Of a stretch of DNA of 20,007 nucleotides, positions 1 through 6,300 are shown piece by piece. The notes below the pieces were generated by a model that saw nothing but the letters and a program-made list of their open reading frames with translations, did no database searches and was not told the origin of the DNA. The stretch comes from JANWHZ01 sp041487535 (GTDB taxonomy: Bacteria > Patescibacteriota > Saccharimonadia > Saccharimonadales > UBA4665). Position 1 is the first letter of the stretch. Each line of letters opens with the position of its first letter. A program made the position numbers and the translations under genes. Location: NCBI GenBank assembly GCA_041487535.1, contig JBGPNM010000014.1, positions 1-20,007 of the forward strand, written 5' to 3'.

Positions 1-2
1 CG

Positions 3-497
3 TTCAAGCAGGCGAAAGTCAGCGGTCTTATCCTGGATTTACGCGGTAACCCTGGCGGTCTTCTGAGCGCCGCAATAGATATATCCAGCCTATGGTTACA
101 GTCCGGCGCTACGATCGTCACCGAGAAGGGCACGGGCGGAATGCAGGTCTCTACAGCACCTGGCGATAATCCGCTCCACGGCATTCCAACAGTGGTGCTC
201 ATTGACGGCGGTTCGGCTTCGGCCAGCGAGATAACAGCCGGCGCCCTTCATGACAACGGCATGGCGCGGCTGATGGGCGAAAAGAGTTATGGCAAGGGCG
301 TCGTGCAACAATTGATTAATTTGGGTGACGGCGGCGAACTAAAAGTAACGGTCGCAAGTTGGTACCGTCCGAATGGCGAAAGTATCCAGAAAAAAGGAAT
401 TACACCCGACCAAACCGTTCCGCTTTCAGATGCGGACGCGAAGGCGGGTAACGACACACAGCTGAAGGCGGCAGAAACATACTTAGGTAATCTGTAA
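3..497 (+). CDS. S41 family C-terminal processing peptidase, C-terminal part (CtpA/Prc-like)
   Basis: This is the 3' end of a gene that begins before the window; the open frame runs in from position 3. S41 proteases are secreted or membrane-anchored serine proteases that trim C-termini of envelope proteins using a Ser-Lys dyad. The visible 165 residues contain the conserved strand LDLRGNPGGLL (about 18-51), the nucleophile motif GGSASASEI with the catalytic Ser codon at 219-221, and GEKSYGKG with the catalytic Lys codon at 294-296. The Ser-Lys distance of 25 residues matches CtpA/CtpB/Prc. A short tail follows the core (PNGESIQKKGITPDQTV is the usual family ending), so no C-terminal domain is missing. 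The N-terminal signal/anchor and PDZ domain should lie upstream, outside the window. The family assignment is secure; the substrate is unknown. Confidence 0.93.
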   Translation, partial: FKQAKVSGLILDLRGNPGGLLSAAIDISSLWLQSGATIVTEKGTGGMQVSTAPGDNPLHGIPTVVLIDGGSASASEITAGALHDNGMARLMGEKSYGKGVVQQLINLGDGGELKVTVASWYRPNGESIQKKGITPDQTVPLSDADAKAGNDTQLKAAETYLGNL

Positions 498-518
498 ATA
501 CTGTAAGAATTTTTACAA

Positions 519-548
519 TGGACGGGACATGACCGAATAGGCTAGTAT
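519..548 (+). promoter_or_regulatory. Candidate promoter for pyrG
   Basis: A -35-like TGGACG (519-524) and a -10-like TAGTAT (543-548) are separated by 18 nt in the gap between the protease stop and pyrG. A weak inverted repeat TGTAA-N6-TTACA (503-518) lies just before it. The match to consensus is moderate, so this is a suggestion only. Confidence 0.4.
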
Positions 549-583
549 ACATAGCAGCAAGTGTAAAAGAGGTGTATGTTGAG

Positions 584-2206
584 GTGGTAAAGCCGACCAA
601 GTATATTTTTGTTACTGGTGGAGTGCTTTCCGGGTCAGGAAAGGGCATCACCGCCGCATCGGTCGGCAATCTCCTGAAAGCCACAGGATTACGGGTCAAC
701 TTACAAAAGTGCGACCCGTATTTGAATGTTGATGCCGGATTGCTGAACCCGCGTGAGCACGGCGAATGCTTCGTGACATACGACGGCGCCGAAACCGACT
801 TGGACCTGGGCCACTACGAACGCTTCTTGGACCAGGAACTGACGCAACAAAGTTCGCTCATGAGCGGCCACGTCTTATTGGACGTAATCCAGGCCGAACG
901 GATGGGGAAATTCGGCGGCCAATCGGTACAGGTCGTGCCGCATGTAACCGGTGCGATCCAGCGCTTCATACGCGAGGCTGGGGAGGGTTTTGACGTGCAC
1001 ATCGTAGAAATCGGCGGGACGGTTGGCGACTACGAAAGTCTGGCGTTTACCGAGGCGATCCGGGAGTTCGGCCTGCATTTCGGACGCGAGAACTGCCTGT
1101 TTATGCACGTTGTCTATTTGCCGTATATGAGCGCCAGCCAAGAAACGAAGACAAAACCGGCGCAGAATTCGGTGCGGGATATCCGCGGCCTAGGTGTCAT
1201 GCCCGATATCCTGGTAGCCCGCAGCGAGCGGCCGGCTCCTGCTTCGGCCAAGCGCAAGCTGAGTATGTTTTGCGGTATACCGGAGGAGGCAGTCGTGTTG
1301 CTGCCGAACGCCGACACGGTGTACGAAGTACCGTTAACGCTTGAAGCTTCCGGCTTGTATAAGATCCTGCGTGAACGATTTGGGCTCGACAGCGGCCAGC
1401 CGGATATGTCGGGCTGGCGCGAAGTGGTAGCCCGCGCGACGAAAACATACGACAGGACTGTAAGGGTAGGGATTGTCGCGAAATACCTGGATAACGCCGA
1501 TACGTACATGTGTGTCTTTGAGGCGCTGAAAGCCGCAGGGTGGGCTAACGATGTGGCGGTAGACATCAAATGGATTGATGCTGAAAAACTTGGAGCTGTG
1601 GACGACGACGTATTGGCCGCATCGTTCGCAGAAGTCGACGGCATTGTTGTCCCTGGCGGCTTTGGCGCCCGCGGTGTCGAGGGCAAGATCCGTGCCGCAG
1701 CATTTGCGCTTAAACATGAACTGCCGTACCTTGGCCTATGCTACGGGCTGCATATGGCGGTGATTGCCGCTGCCCGCCTGCATGGCCTGACGGATGCTAA
1801 TACTACTGAGGTTAACCCTGCTACAGAGCATCCGGTCATCGCTACCATGGATGGCCAGGAGGGTAAGGAAAGTACCGGCGGCACGATGCGTCTGGGCAAC
1901 TACGATTGCGATCTTACTCCAAACAGTCTTGCCGCGCGTTTATACAAGACAACCAGTATTGTCGAGCGGCACCGCCATCGCTTTGAGTGCAACGCGCACT
2001 ATGTGGAGCAATATGAGTCGTGGGGCATTCGTGCTGTAGGACGTAACCCCAGGACAGACTTAGTCGAAGTCATCGAAGGTGCGGACCACCCGTTCTTCCT
2101 TGCCAGCCAGTTCCACCCGGAGTTCAAATCCCGTCCCAATCGTCCGCATCCTATGTTCGATGGCTTCATCCACGCCTGCGATGATTTGCAAAAAAATAGA
2201 AAATGA
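584..2206 (+). CDS. pyrG: CTP synthase
   Basis: CTP synthase aminates UTP to CTP with ATP and glutamine, the last step of de novo cytidine nucleotide synthesis, in the cytoplasm. The product (540 residues) has the usual length and order: an N-terminal synthetase domain starting KYIFVTGG, the UTP/ATP-binding segment DGAETDLDLGHYERF, then a class I glutamine amidotransferase domain with nucleophile Cys386 (GLCYGLH) and the partners His511 and Glu513 (FHPEFKSRP). I chose the GTG at 584 because AAAGAGGTG (566-574) gives a well-placed ribosome binding site and the protein then begins MVKPTKYIF, close to family starts; an in-frame GTG at 572 has no such site. Two features are unusual: the P-loop reads SGSGKG rather than SSLGKG, and the amidotransferase nucleophile elbow is CYGLH rather than CLGMQ. 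Function is still very likely intact. Confidence 0.96.
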   Translation: MVKPTKYIFVTGGVLSGSGKGITAASVGNLLKATGLRVNLQKCDPYLNVDAGLLNPREHGECFVTYDGAETDLDLGHYERFLDQELTQQSSLMSGHVLLDVIQAERMGKFGGQSVQVVPHVTGAIQRFIREAGEGFDVHIVEIGGTVGDYESLAFTEAIREFGLHFGRENCLFMHVVYLPYMSASQETKTKPAQNSVRDIRGLGVMPDILVARSERPAPASAKRKLSMFCGIPEEAVVLLPNADTVYEVPLTLEASGLYKILRERFGLDSGQPDMSGWREVVARATKTYDRTVRVGIVAKYLDNADTYMCVFEALKAAGWANDVAVDIKWIDAEKLGAVDDDVLAASFAEVDGIVVPGGFGARGVEGKIRAAAFALKHELPYLGLCYGLHMAVIAAARLHGLTDANTTEVNPATEHPVIATMDGQEGKESTGGTMRLGNYDCDLTPNSLAARLYKTTSIVERHRHRFECNAHYVEQYESWGIRAVGRNPRTDLVEVIEGADHPFFLASQFHPEFKSRPNRPHPMFDGFIHACDDLQKNRK

Positions 2207-2212
2207 TATAGC
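2185..2212 (+). promoter_or_regulatory. Candidate promoter for a leaderless response-regulator transcript
   Basis: TTTGCA (2185-2190), a 16-nt spacer and TATAGC (2207-2212) lie at the very end of pyrG. The -10 box ends 9 nt before the ATG at 2222, so transcription could begin at or next to the start codon. The segment 2207-2222 is also a palindrome, TATAG-CTTAAA-CTATA, which could be an operator. Neither hexamer is perfect. Confidence 0.35.
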
Positions 2213-2221
2213 TTAAACTAT

Positions 2222-2623
2222 ATGGAACCCACAGCAGGCACACCGGGCGATCATCCCAAACGCATCCTGCTTGTAGAAGATGATGATGCCATCGCCAATG
2301 TATACAGCGTACGTTTGCGGGCTGAAGGATTCGATGTTCGCCGGGTAACAAACGGCGAGGATGCCTTGGCAGCCGCGCTCAGCTACCAGCCTGACCTAGT
2401 ACTGCTCGATATTATGATGCCGAAGGTCAGCGGTTTCGATGTATTAGACATTCTGCGCAACACGCCCGAAACGGCCAATCTCAAGATTATTATGCTCACC
2501 GCGCTCAGTCAGGACAGCGATCGTGAACGCGCCGAAAGCCTCGGCGTGGACGACTACATGGTTAAATCTCAAGTCGTAATCGCTGACGTTATCGACCGCA
2601 TCAAGCACCACCTAGGAGTCTAG
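2222..2623 (+). CDS. Receiver-only response regulator (CheY-like)
   Basis: The 133-residue product is a single phosphoacceptor receiver domain without an output domain. All functional positions are present: the acidic pair Asp20/Asp21 in LLVEDDD, phosphoacceptor Asp63 in LLDIMMP, Thr93 in MLTA and Lys115 in MVKSQ. Such stand-alone receivers act by protein-protein contact or in phosphorelays; the partner cannot be told from the sequence, and no intact kinase lies next to it. A N-terminal extension of about 13 residues precedes the first strand. The start at 2222 has no Shine-Dalgarno sequence and lies 15 nt after pyrG, compatible with leaderless initiation. It provides a useful contrast to the degenerate receiver encoded at 9720-10112. 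The domain assignment is certain, the pathway is not. Confidence 0.93.
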   Translation: MEPTAGTPGDHPKRILLVEDDDAIANVYSVRLRAEGFDVRRVTNGEDALAAALSYQPDLVLLDIMMPKVSGFDVLDILRNTPETANLKIIMLTALSQDSDRERAESLGVDDYMVKSQVVIADVIDRIKHHLGV

Positions 2624-2646
2624 CCTTCGCCCCCTCGCTATTACGT

Positions 2647-2674
2647 ATCCCTGTAAACAACTGTTTACAGGGAT
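2647..2674 (+). terminator. Perfect 13-bp hairpin, probable terminator
   Basis: ATCCCTGTAAACA (2647-2659) and its exact complement TGTTTACAGGGAT (2662-2674) are separated by only two bases. The hairpin lies 23 nt after the response-regulator stop and is followed by TTACTT, a poor U-tract. It may end the pyrG-regulator transcript. The core TGTAAACA-AC-TGTTTACA also has the form of a repressor operator, so a DNA-binding role is an alternative. Confidence 0.6.
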
Positions 2675-2772
2675 TTACTTGAGTTCCGATGACGGTTTTA
2701 TAATCTATGCGTTGCCGCCGTAATTTTTTCGGAGTAGGCTGACCTGCTGCAGCGATATTCTATGCCATGGAG

Positions 2773-2801
2773 TTGACATAAAATATATATAATGCTATAA
2801 T
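2773..2801 (+). promoter_or_regulatory. Consensus sigma-70-type promoter with extended -10
   Basis: TTGACA (2773-2778), a 17-nt spacer and TATAAT (2796-2801) match the housekeeping consensus at all 12 positions, with TG one base before the -10 (2793-2794). Transcription should start near 2808, giving a leader of about 19 nt that contains AGGA (2813-2816) before the ATG at 2827. A second TATAAT (2699-2704) further upstream lacks a clear -35. Confidence 0.88.
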
Positions 2802-2826
2802 GATTCTGTAGCAGGAAATACAAAAA

Positions 2827-3471
2827 ATGTCAGAATTTCAGCCCAACAAACAGAATATTCCACACTATCAAGCGAGTCCGCAACTCCTAAGCAATGTAAC
2901 CGGACTTGATATTGAAAAGTTGCAAGCTTCCAAACTCGTGCCTATGGAATACCAGTTGCCCGTAGGAGCACCTCGCCTTATTCAACCACAGCTACAAACG
3001 GAAATTCCTACCAGATATGGTAAAAAAGTACCGGCGGAACGGTTGATAGCCATTATCAACGCTGCAGGGGTGCCCGTTAAAGTTCACGCTGTGGTGCTTG
3101 ACGGTAAGGTAAGACCTGACATGCTCATCCTGACAAAATACGATTTCATTCCGGGCGCTGAAGAGGCGAAAGATGTATATGGGAACCCGCGGCGTAGCTC
3201 ATCGCAAGCCGTGTACCTTAGCAGCCGGCAGTATGATTCAACGTGGTTCTTTGACAGTCAGTCCGGGCGAGCCACCTCCGCAACGCTAGGTTTGACGGAA
3301 TCTTCGGATGATTCCCCAAGCAAATTCTATGTGCAATATACTGAGAAAGGCTGGGTAATAGGGGACGGGGATATGAGTTCAGGGTCGGAGAAGGGCACAA
3401 GTATTATCTTTGGCGAACCTTTCAATGATATGGAGACCGCTAAACAGCCTGCCGTCGGCAGTTACAGCTAA
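2827..3471 (+). CDS. Soluble protein of unknown function with a very strong promoter
   Basis: I do not recognise a family in this 214-residue product. It has no signal peptide, membrane segment or cysteine. The N-terminal 60 residues are rich in Gln, Pro and Asn and look extended (for example QPQLQTEIPTRYGKK), the middle (about 68-115) looks like a small folded alpha/beta unit (VPAERLIAIINAAGVPVKVHAVVLDG), and the C-terminal part is rich in Ser, Gly and Asp with beta-like stretches (FYVQYTEKGWVIGDGD). The gene stands alone, with a perfect promoter before it and a convergent gene pair after it, and its 3' end is 41 nt from the L27 stop. The promoter implies high, constitutive expression, which suggests a structural or abundant cytoplasmic protein, but no function can be assigned. 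The start is supported by AGGA 10 nt upstream. Confidence 0.75.
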   Translation: MSEFQPNKQNIPHYQASPQLLSNVTGLDIEKLQASKLVPMEYQLPVGAPRLIQPQLQTEIPTRYGKKVPAERLIAIINAAGVPVKVHAVVLDGKVRPDMLILTKYDFIPGAEEAKDVYGNPRRSSSQAVYLSSRQYDSTWFFDSQSGRATSATLGLTESSDDSPSKFYVQYTEKGWVIGDGDMSSGSEKGTSIIFGEPFNDMETAKQPAVGSYS

Positions 3472-3512
3472 ATAAATCTGATAAACAGCGGGTCGGAATT
3501 GTGCTTATATGG

Positions 3513-3785
3513 CTACTCGACGACGACTTCGGTGCGGCGGACGGACTTGTTGCTGAAGCGGCGGACTTTGCGGGATCTGAAGTTTACGATGCCATCCTTG
3601 GCAGCATGAATCGTGTAATTACGGCTGAGGAAGGTACCCTTGCCGGCGCGTTTGGTGAGGCCGACTTGGCGGACAATAATCTGGCCGGTGAGGACTTTCT
3701 GGCCGGCATACAGCTTAACGCCAAGGCGTTGACCCGGGCTGTCGTGAACATTTTTGGCGGTGCCGCCTGCTTTAACATGTGACAT
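3513..3785 (-). CDS. rpmA: 50S ribosomal protein L27
   Basis: bL27 is a 50S subunit protein whose flexible N-terminus reaches the peptidyl transferase centre. The 90-residue product follows the family pattern: MSHVKAGGTAKNVHDSPGQRLGVK, then AGQKVLTGQIIVRQVG and a C-terminal half TIHAAKDGIVNF. The N-terminus starts directly at the SHVKAGG segment, so there is no cleavable extension of the kind found in Firmicutes. The usual downstream basic segment is present (RSRKVRRFSNKSVRR). The gene begins 2 nt after the stop of the methylase gene on the same strand, and its ribosome binding site GAGGA lies inside the last codons of that gene, indicating translational coupling. L21 (rplU), the usual partner, is not adjacent. 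The plus-strand frame over the same bases is a shadow. Confidence 0.95.
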   Translation of the reverse strand: MSHVKAGGTAKNVHDSPGQRLGVKLYAGQKVLTGQIIVRQVGLTKRAGKGTFLSRNYTIHAAKDGIVNFRSRKVRRFSNKSVRRTEVVVE

Positions 3786-3787
3786 GG

Positions 3788-5053
3788 TTAGTTCCTCGTA
3801 ATTATAAGCAGCTGGCGGGCAACGATTTGATCTTCTCTATAGTAGAGCAAGTCTTTATCCCGCACATGCTGAAGACTCACCAGATTATATCCCATATCGT
3901 GCAAGCGGTCAATAAGGGGTAAATGCCGGAACTCACCCGGCCGAATTTGCCAGGCGGGTACGGCAAGACAGAGGCGGGTAGCAGGAGACAATTGATGATA
4001 GATGTGCTGCAGGAACTTTTTGATGATGAGATTGCACTCGGATACGGTCTGGGCGAGCAGCTCGGGAGTGGGCAGGGCGGTGAACGGCCGGCCAAGGTAC
4101 GTCTCCGACGCCACTGTGTCTACGGGCGGCTGCCAGGTGTAGCTTGTTGCGTCCCCGGCAGCCAATCGGTAGTCGGCTAGGGGCTGCGTGCGCAGGCCGG
4201 CGAGCCAGTCCAGATTAGTATGTGAATACTCAACCATACGCGGTTCCATGTCGGTACCGTATGCCTGGTAACCCATCAGCAGCGCCTCCTGCAGCACGAC
4301 GCCGGTGCCGCAGAAAGGGTCAAGCACTGTAGTTTGCGTCCGCGTGGCCCGCTGTTTTTGGTTGTCTTCTTCCTGCAGGCAAATATCACCAGACAATTCC
4401 GGTGCAACGGCGGCGTATTCCTGCGGGCCGATCGCCAGATTAATAATAATTTGCGCCAATTTCGGAGGCAGCATGCCAACACGGGCGTCACGCTTGGGCC
4501 GGCCGTGGTCGCGGCGGCCATACGATTCAATATCCTGGATGAATACGGTTTGCGCGATGATAGTTTGATGGCGGTCACGCACCAGCACCAGTTCCCAGCC
4601 GTTCGTGCCGGTAAGCTTGTTATGCAGTACCTGGGCGGTATTCAGCTCCGCACTTTTGTTGGGTACCAGGCGGACCGTCCGGCCGCTATGCAAGCGGATG
4701 GCTTTCTTTAGGGTAAGACCCATAGTCAATAGTTGCTCCGGCGAAACGCCCAGCCCGTAAGCGCTCAGGCCCAGGTGCATTTTGCCGGCGGGCATGCGTT
4801 CGGCTTGGGCTGGTGACACGCTGACCAAAAACTGCTGGATATCTTTCCAATTAGTGGTGTCCCGTATGCTGAGCAGTTTGCAGAGTTTGACCGTGCCTCC
4901 CAGCCGGGCAAAGTCGATGGAGCAGGGCGCAATGCTAATACGCGCCACACTGCCATCGCCGATTGGTGTGATAGCATTGCTGCCGTACAGGCTCTCCAGC
5001 TCAGCAAGCCCCAACGCCGGCTGACGGCCCAATATGGCGATGCTGTCATTCAT
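3788..5053 (-). CDS. Trm11/UPF0020-type RNA guanine-N2 methyltransferase-like protein
   Basis: The 421-residue product belongs to the Trm11/TrmG10-type group, SAM-dependent enzymes that methylate the N2 of guanosine in tRNA. Its N-terminal half (about 1-190) would contain the THUMP-like RNA-binding part. It then shows the family signature GRPKRDARVGMLPPKLAQI and the SAM-binding motif I LDPFCGTGVVLQEALLMGY, followed by an acidic residue in YGTDMEPRMV. The expected catalytic motif IV DPPY is replaced by SETYLGRP, which keeps only the Tyr; activity or target may therefore differ. I place the start at ATG 5053 (MNDSIAILG, a typical family start); an upstream in-frame ATG at 5134 would add a stretch that overlaps the promoter. 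A -10 box TATACT lies 8 nt before 5053, so this mRNA may be leaderless. The gene is coupled to rpmA. Confidence 0.85.
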   Translation of the reverse strand: MNDSIAILGRQPALGLAELESLYGSNAITPIGDGSVARISIAPCSIDFARLGGTVKLCKLLSIRDTTNWKDIQQFLVSVSPAQAERMPAGKMHLGLSAYGLGVSPEQLLTMGLTLKKAIRLHSGRTVRLVPNKSAELNTAQVLHNKLTGTNGWELVLVRDRHQTIIAQTVFIQDIESYGRRDHGRPKRDARVGMLPPKLAQIIINLAIGPQEYAAVAPELSGDICLQEEDNQKQRATRTQTTVLDPFCGTGVVLQEALLMGYQAYGTDMEPRMVEYSHTNLDWLAGLRTQPLADYRLAAGDATSYTWQPPVDTVASETYLGRPFTALPTPELLAQTVSECNLIIKKFLQHIYHQLSPATRLCLAVPAWQIRPGEFRHLPLIDRLHDMGYNLVSLQHVRDKDLLYYREDQIVARQLLIITRN

Positions 5054-5061
5054 CGTCCCTA

Positions 5062-5067
5062 AGTATA
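5062..5067 (-). promoter_or_regulatory. -10 box (minus strand) for the methylase-rpmA operon
   Basis: On the minus strand TATACT (5067-5062) is followed by 8 nt and then the ATG at 5053. No convincing -35 hexamer is present. The spacing puts the transcript start almost on the start codon. Confidence 0.45.
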
Positions 5068-5089
5068 CAGGTTGCGCATGGATTTTAGG

Positions 5090-5095
5090 TATAAT
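5090..5095 (+). promoter_or_regulatory. -10 box (plus strand) for the 5103-6300 gene pair
   Basis: TATAAT (5090-5095) lies 7 nt before an ATG at 5103. There is no good -35 at 16-18 nt. It is divergent from the minus-strand -10 at 5062-5067, so the 37-bp space between the two starts serves both operons. Confidence 0.5.
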
Positions 5096-5102
5096 GGTCT
5101 GG

Positions 5103-5210
5103 ATGAGTCCGGTTAGAATCCAACACGCTAACAAAGAAAATTTGACACCCGAACGCTTCTTGGATAGTCAAATGGTGATTCACGTAAATCAAGTTACGTG
5201 GGGGGTCTAA
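5103..5210 (+). CDS. Possible leaderless 35-residue leader peptide
   Basis: An ATG at 5103 opens a frame of 35 codons ending in TAA at 5208-5210, only 4 nt before the ATG of the membrane-protein gene. The sequence begins MSPVRIQHANKENLTPERF and ends NQVTWGV; it is hydrophilic, without signal peptide or membrane segment. The consensus -10 box ends 7 nt before the ATG, so the transcript would start at or near it and translation would be leaderless. The last third overlaps a 7-bp hairpin (5181-5200), and the stop lies beside the next gene's ribosome binding site, an arrangement typical of regulatory leader peptides or of simple translational coupling. It could also be a chance frame in an untranslated leader; conservation would decide. 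Confidence 0.4.
   Translation: MSPVRIQHANKENLTPERFLDSQMVIHVNQVTWGV
5181..5200 (+). promoter_or_regulatory. Hairpin before the membrane-protein start
   Basis: CACGTAA (5181-5187) and TTACGTG (5194-5200) are exact inverted repeats with a 6-nt loop. The hairpin ends 14 nt before the ATG at 5215 and is followed by a run of Gs. Translation of the 35-residue frame would have to open it, so it could control access to the downstream start; a protein-binding operator is equally possible. Confidence 0.4.
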
Positions 5211-5214
5211 CAGG

Positions 5215-6300
5215 ATGAGCGAGAATTCGTTTGTCCGCCGCCGCTGGAAGCTATTGCTCAATATTCTCACTATTCTGGCGCTTGCCGGTCTGGCGTACGC
5301 GATCCGGCACCAGCTGATGGATACACTCGATAACCTGACCAAGGTGAAAGCTTGGGTACTGCTCCTGATTATCCCGGTTGAAGCCCTGAACTACCATGCG
5401 CAGACCAAGCTATACCAGCGTCTGTTTGCTGCGGTCGACGAAAAGTTGTCCTACGCTAACATGCTGAGGGTGTCGCTTGAGCTGAATTTTGTGAATCATG
5501 TCTTCCCAAGCGGCGGCGTATCGGGCATATCGTATTTTGGATTCAAGATGCGCGAGTTCGGCGTACGCGGTACCAAGGCGACCCTGGTGCAGACCATGAA
5601 ACTTATGCTTCTGTTCGTTTCTTTCGAGCTGCTTTTACTCCTTGGTATGTTCATTCTGGCAATCAACGGCAAGGCTAGCAACCTTACTATTCTCATGGGC
5701 GGTGTGCTGACGGTGATAGTCCTATTTGGCACGGGCATTTTCCTGTACATCGTTGGCAGCCAGGAACGTATCGATGCTTTCCTGACGACGACGACCATGG
5801 TACTCAATCGCCTGATCCATGTCGCGCGGCCGAATCACCCCGAAACTATCAACATCATCAAGGCGCGCCAGGTTTTTGAAGACTTTCATAAGGATTACCT
5901 GTTACTTAAGTTGCACTACCGCGAGCTGAAGGCGCCATTCTGGTGGGCGTTTCTGGCTAACCTTACTGAAGTGCTTGCTGTCTACGTTGTCTATATGGCC
6001 TTCGGTGCCTATGTAAACATTGGCGCGGTCATCCTAGCGTATGCAGTGGCGAACTTTGCCGGCCTTGTCTCAGTGCTGCCTGGCGGCGTAGGCATATACG
6101 AAGCGCTCATGACTGCCGCGCTCGTCGCGGCAGGCGTGCCGGCACGCCTGAGCCTGCCGGTAACAGTGATGTACCGGGTGCTCAATACGCTTTTGCAGCT
6201 GCCGCCGGGATATGTTTTGTATCACTACACATTGCAGCGTAAGCAGCCTATTCCTACATTGGTGACGGACCACGGACAAGATGGCAGAAGCCTTAACTGA
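5215..6300 (+). CDS. Multi-pass membrane protein, LPG synthase transmembrane region / AglD (UPF0104) family
   Basis: The 361-residue product is an integral membrane protein with about eight hydrophobic segments, for example around residues 14-31, 46-62, 126-150, 155-178, and several between 245 and 345. The motif SVLPGGVGIYEALM near residues 287-300 corresponds to the PGG-G-E signature of the LPG_synthase_TM domain (flippase/membrane part of MprF and related proteins). There is no attached aminoacyl-transferase domain, so this is the stand-alone form often found with glycosyltransferases and presumed to handle polyprenyl- or lipid-linked substrates. Which lipid is not evident here. The start is supported by AACAGG immediately upstream. 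Its last 20 nt overlap the start of xseA, so the two are cotranslated although functionally unrelated. Confidence 0.88.
   Translation: MSENSFVRRRWKLLLNILTILALAGLAYAIRHQLMDTLDNLTKVKAWVLLLIIPVEALNYHAQTKLYQRLFAAVDEKLSYANMLRVSLELNFVNHVFPSGGVSGISYFGFKMREFGVRGTKATLVQTMKLMLLFVSFELLLLLGMFILAINGKASNLTILMGGVLTVIVLFGTGIFLYIVGSQERIDAFLTTTTMVLNRLIHVARPNHPETINIIKARQVFEDFHKDYLLLKLHYRELKAPFWWAFLANLTEVLAVYVVYMAFGAYVNIGAVILAYAVANFAGLVSVLPGGVGIYEALMTAALVAAGVPARLSLPVTVMYRVLNTLLQLPPGYVLYHYTLQRKQPIPTLVTDHGQDGRSLN

Noticed and set aside
3501..3782. Plus-strand frame of 93 codons over the L27 gene
   Set aside because: Complement of a certain ribosomal protein gene; the minus strand has the ribosome binding site and family motifs.
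5054..5134. Longer start of the Trm11-like gene at 5134
   Set aside because: The extra residues include the promoter and overlap the divergent start; the family start MNDSIAILG at 5053 fits better.
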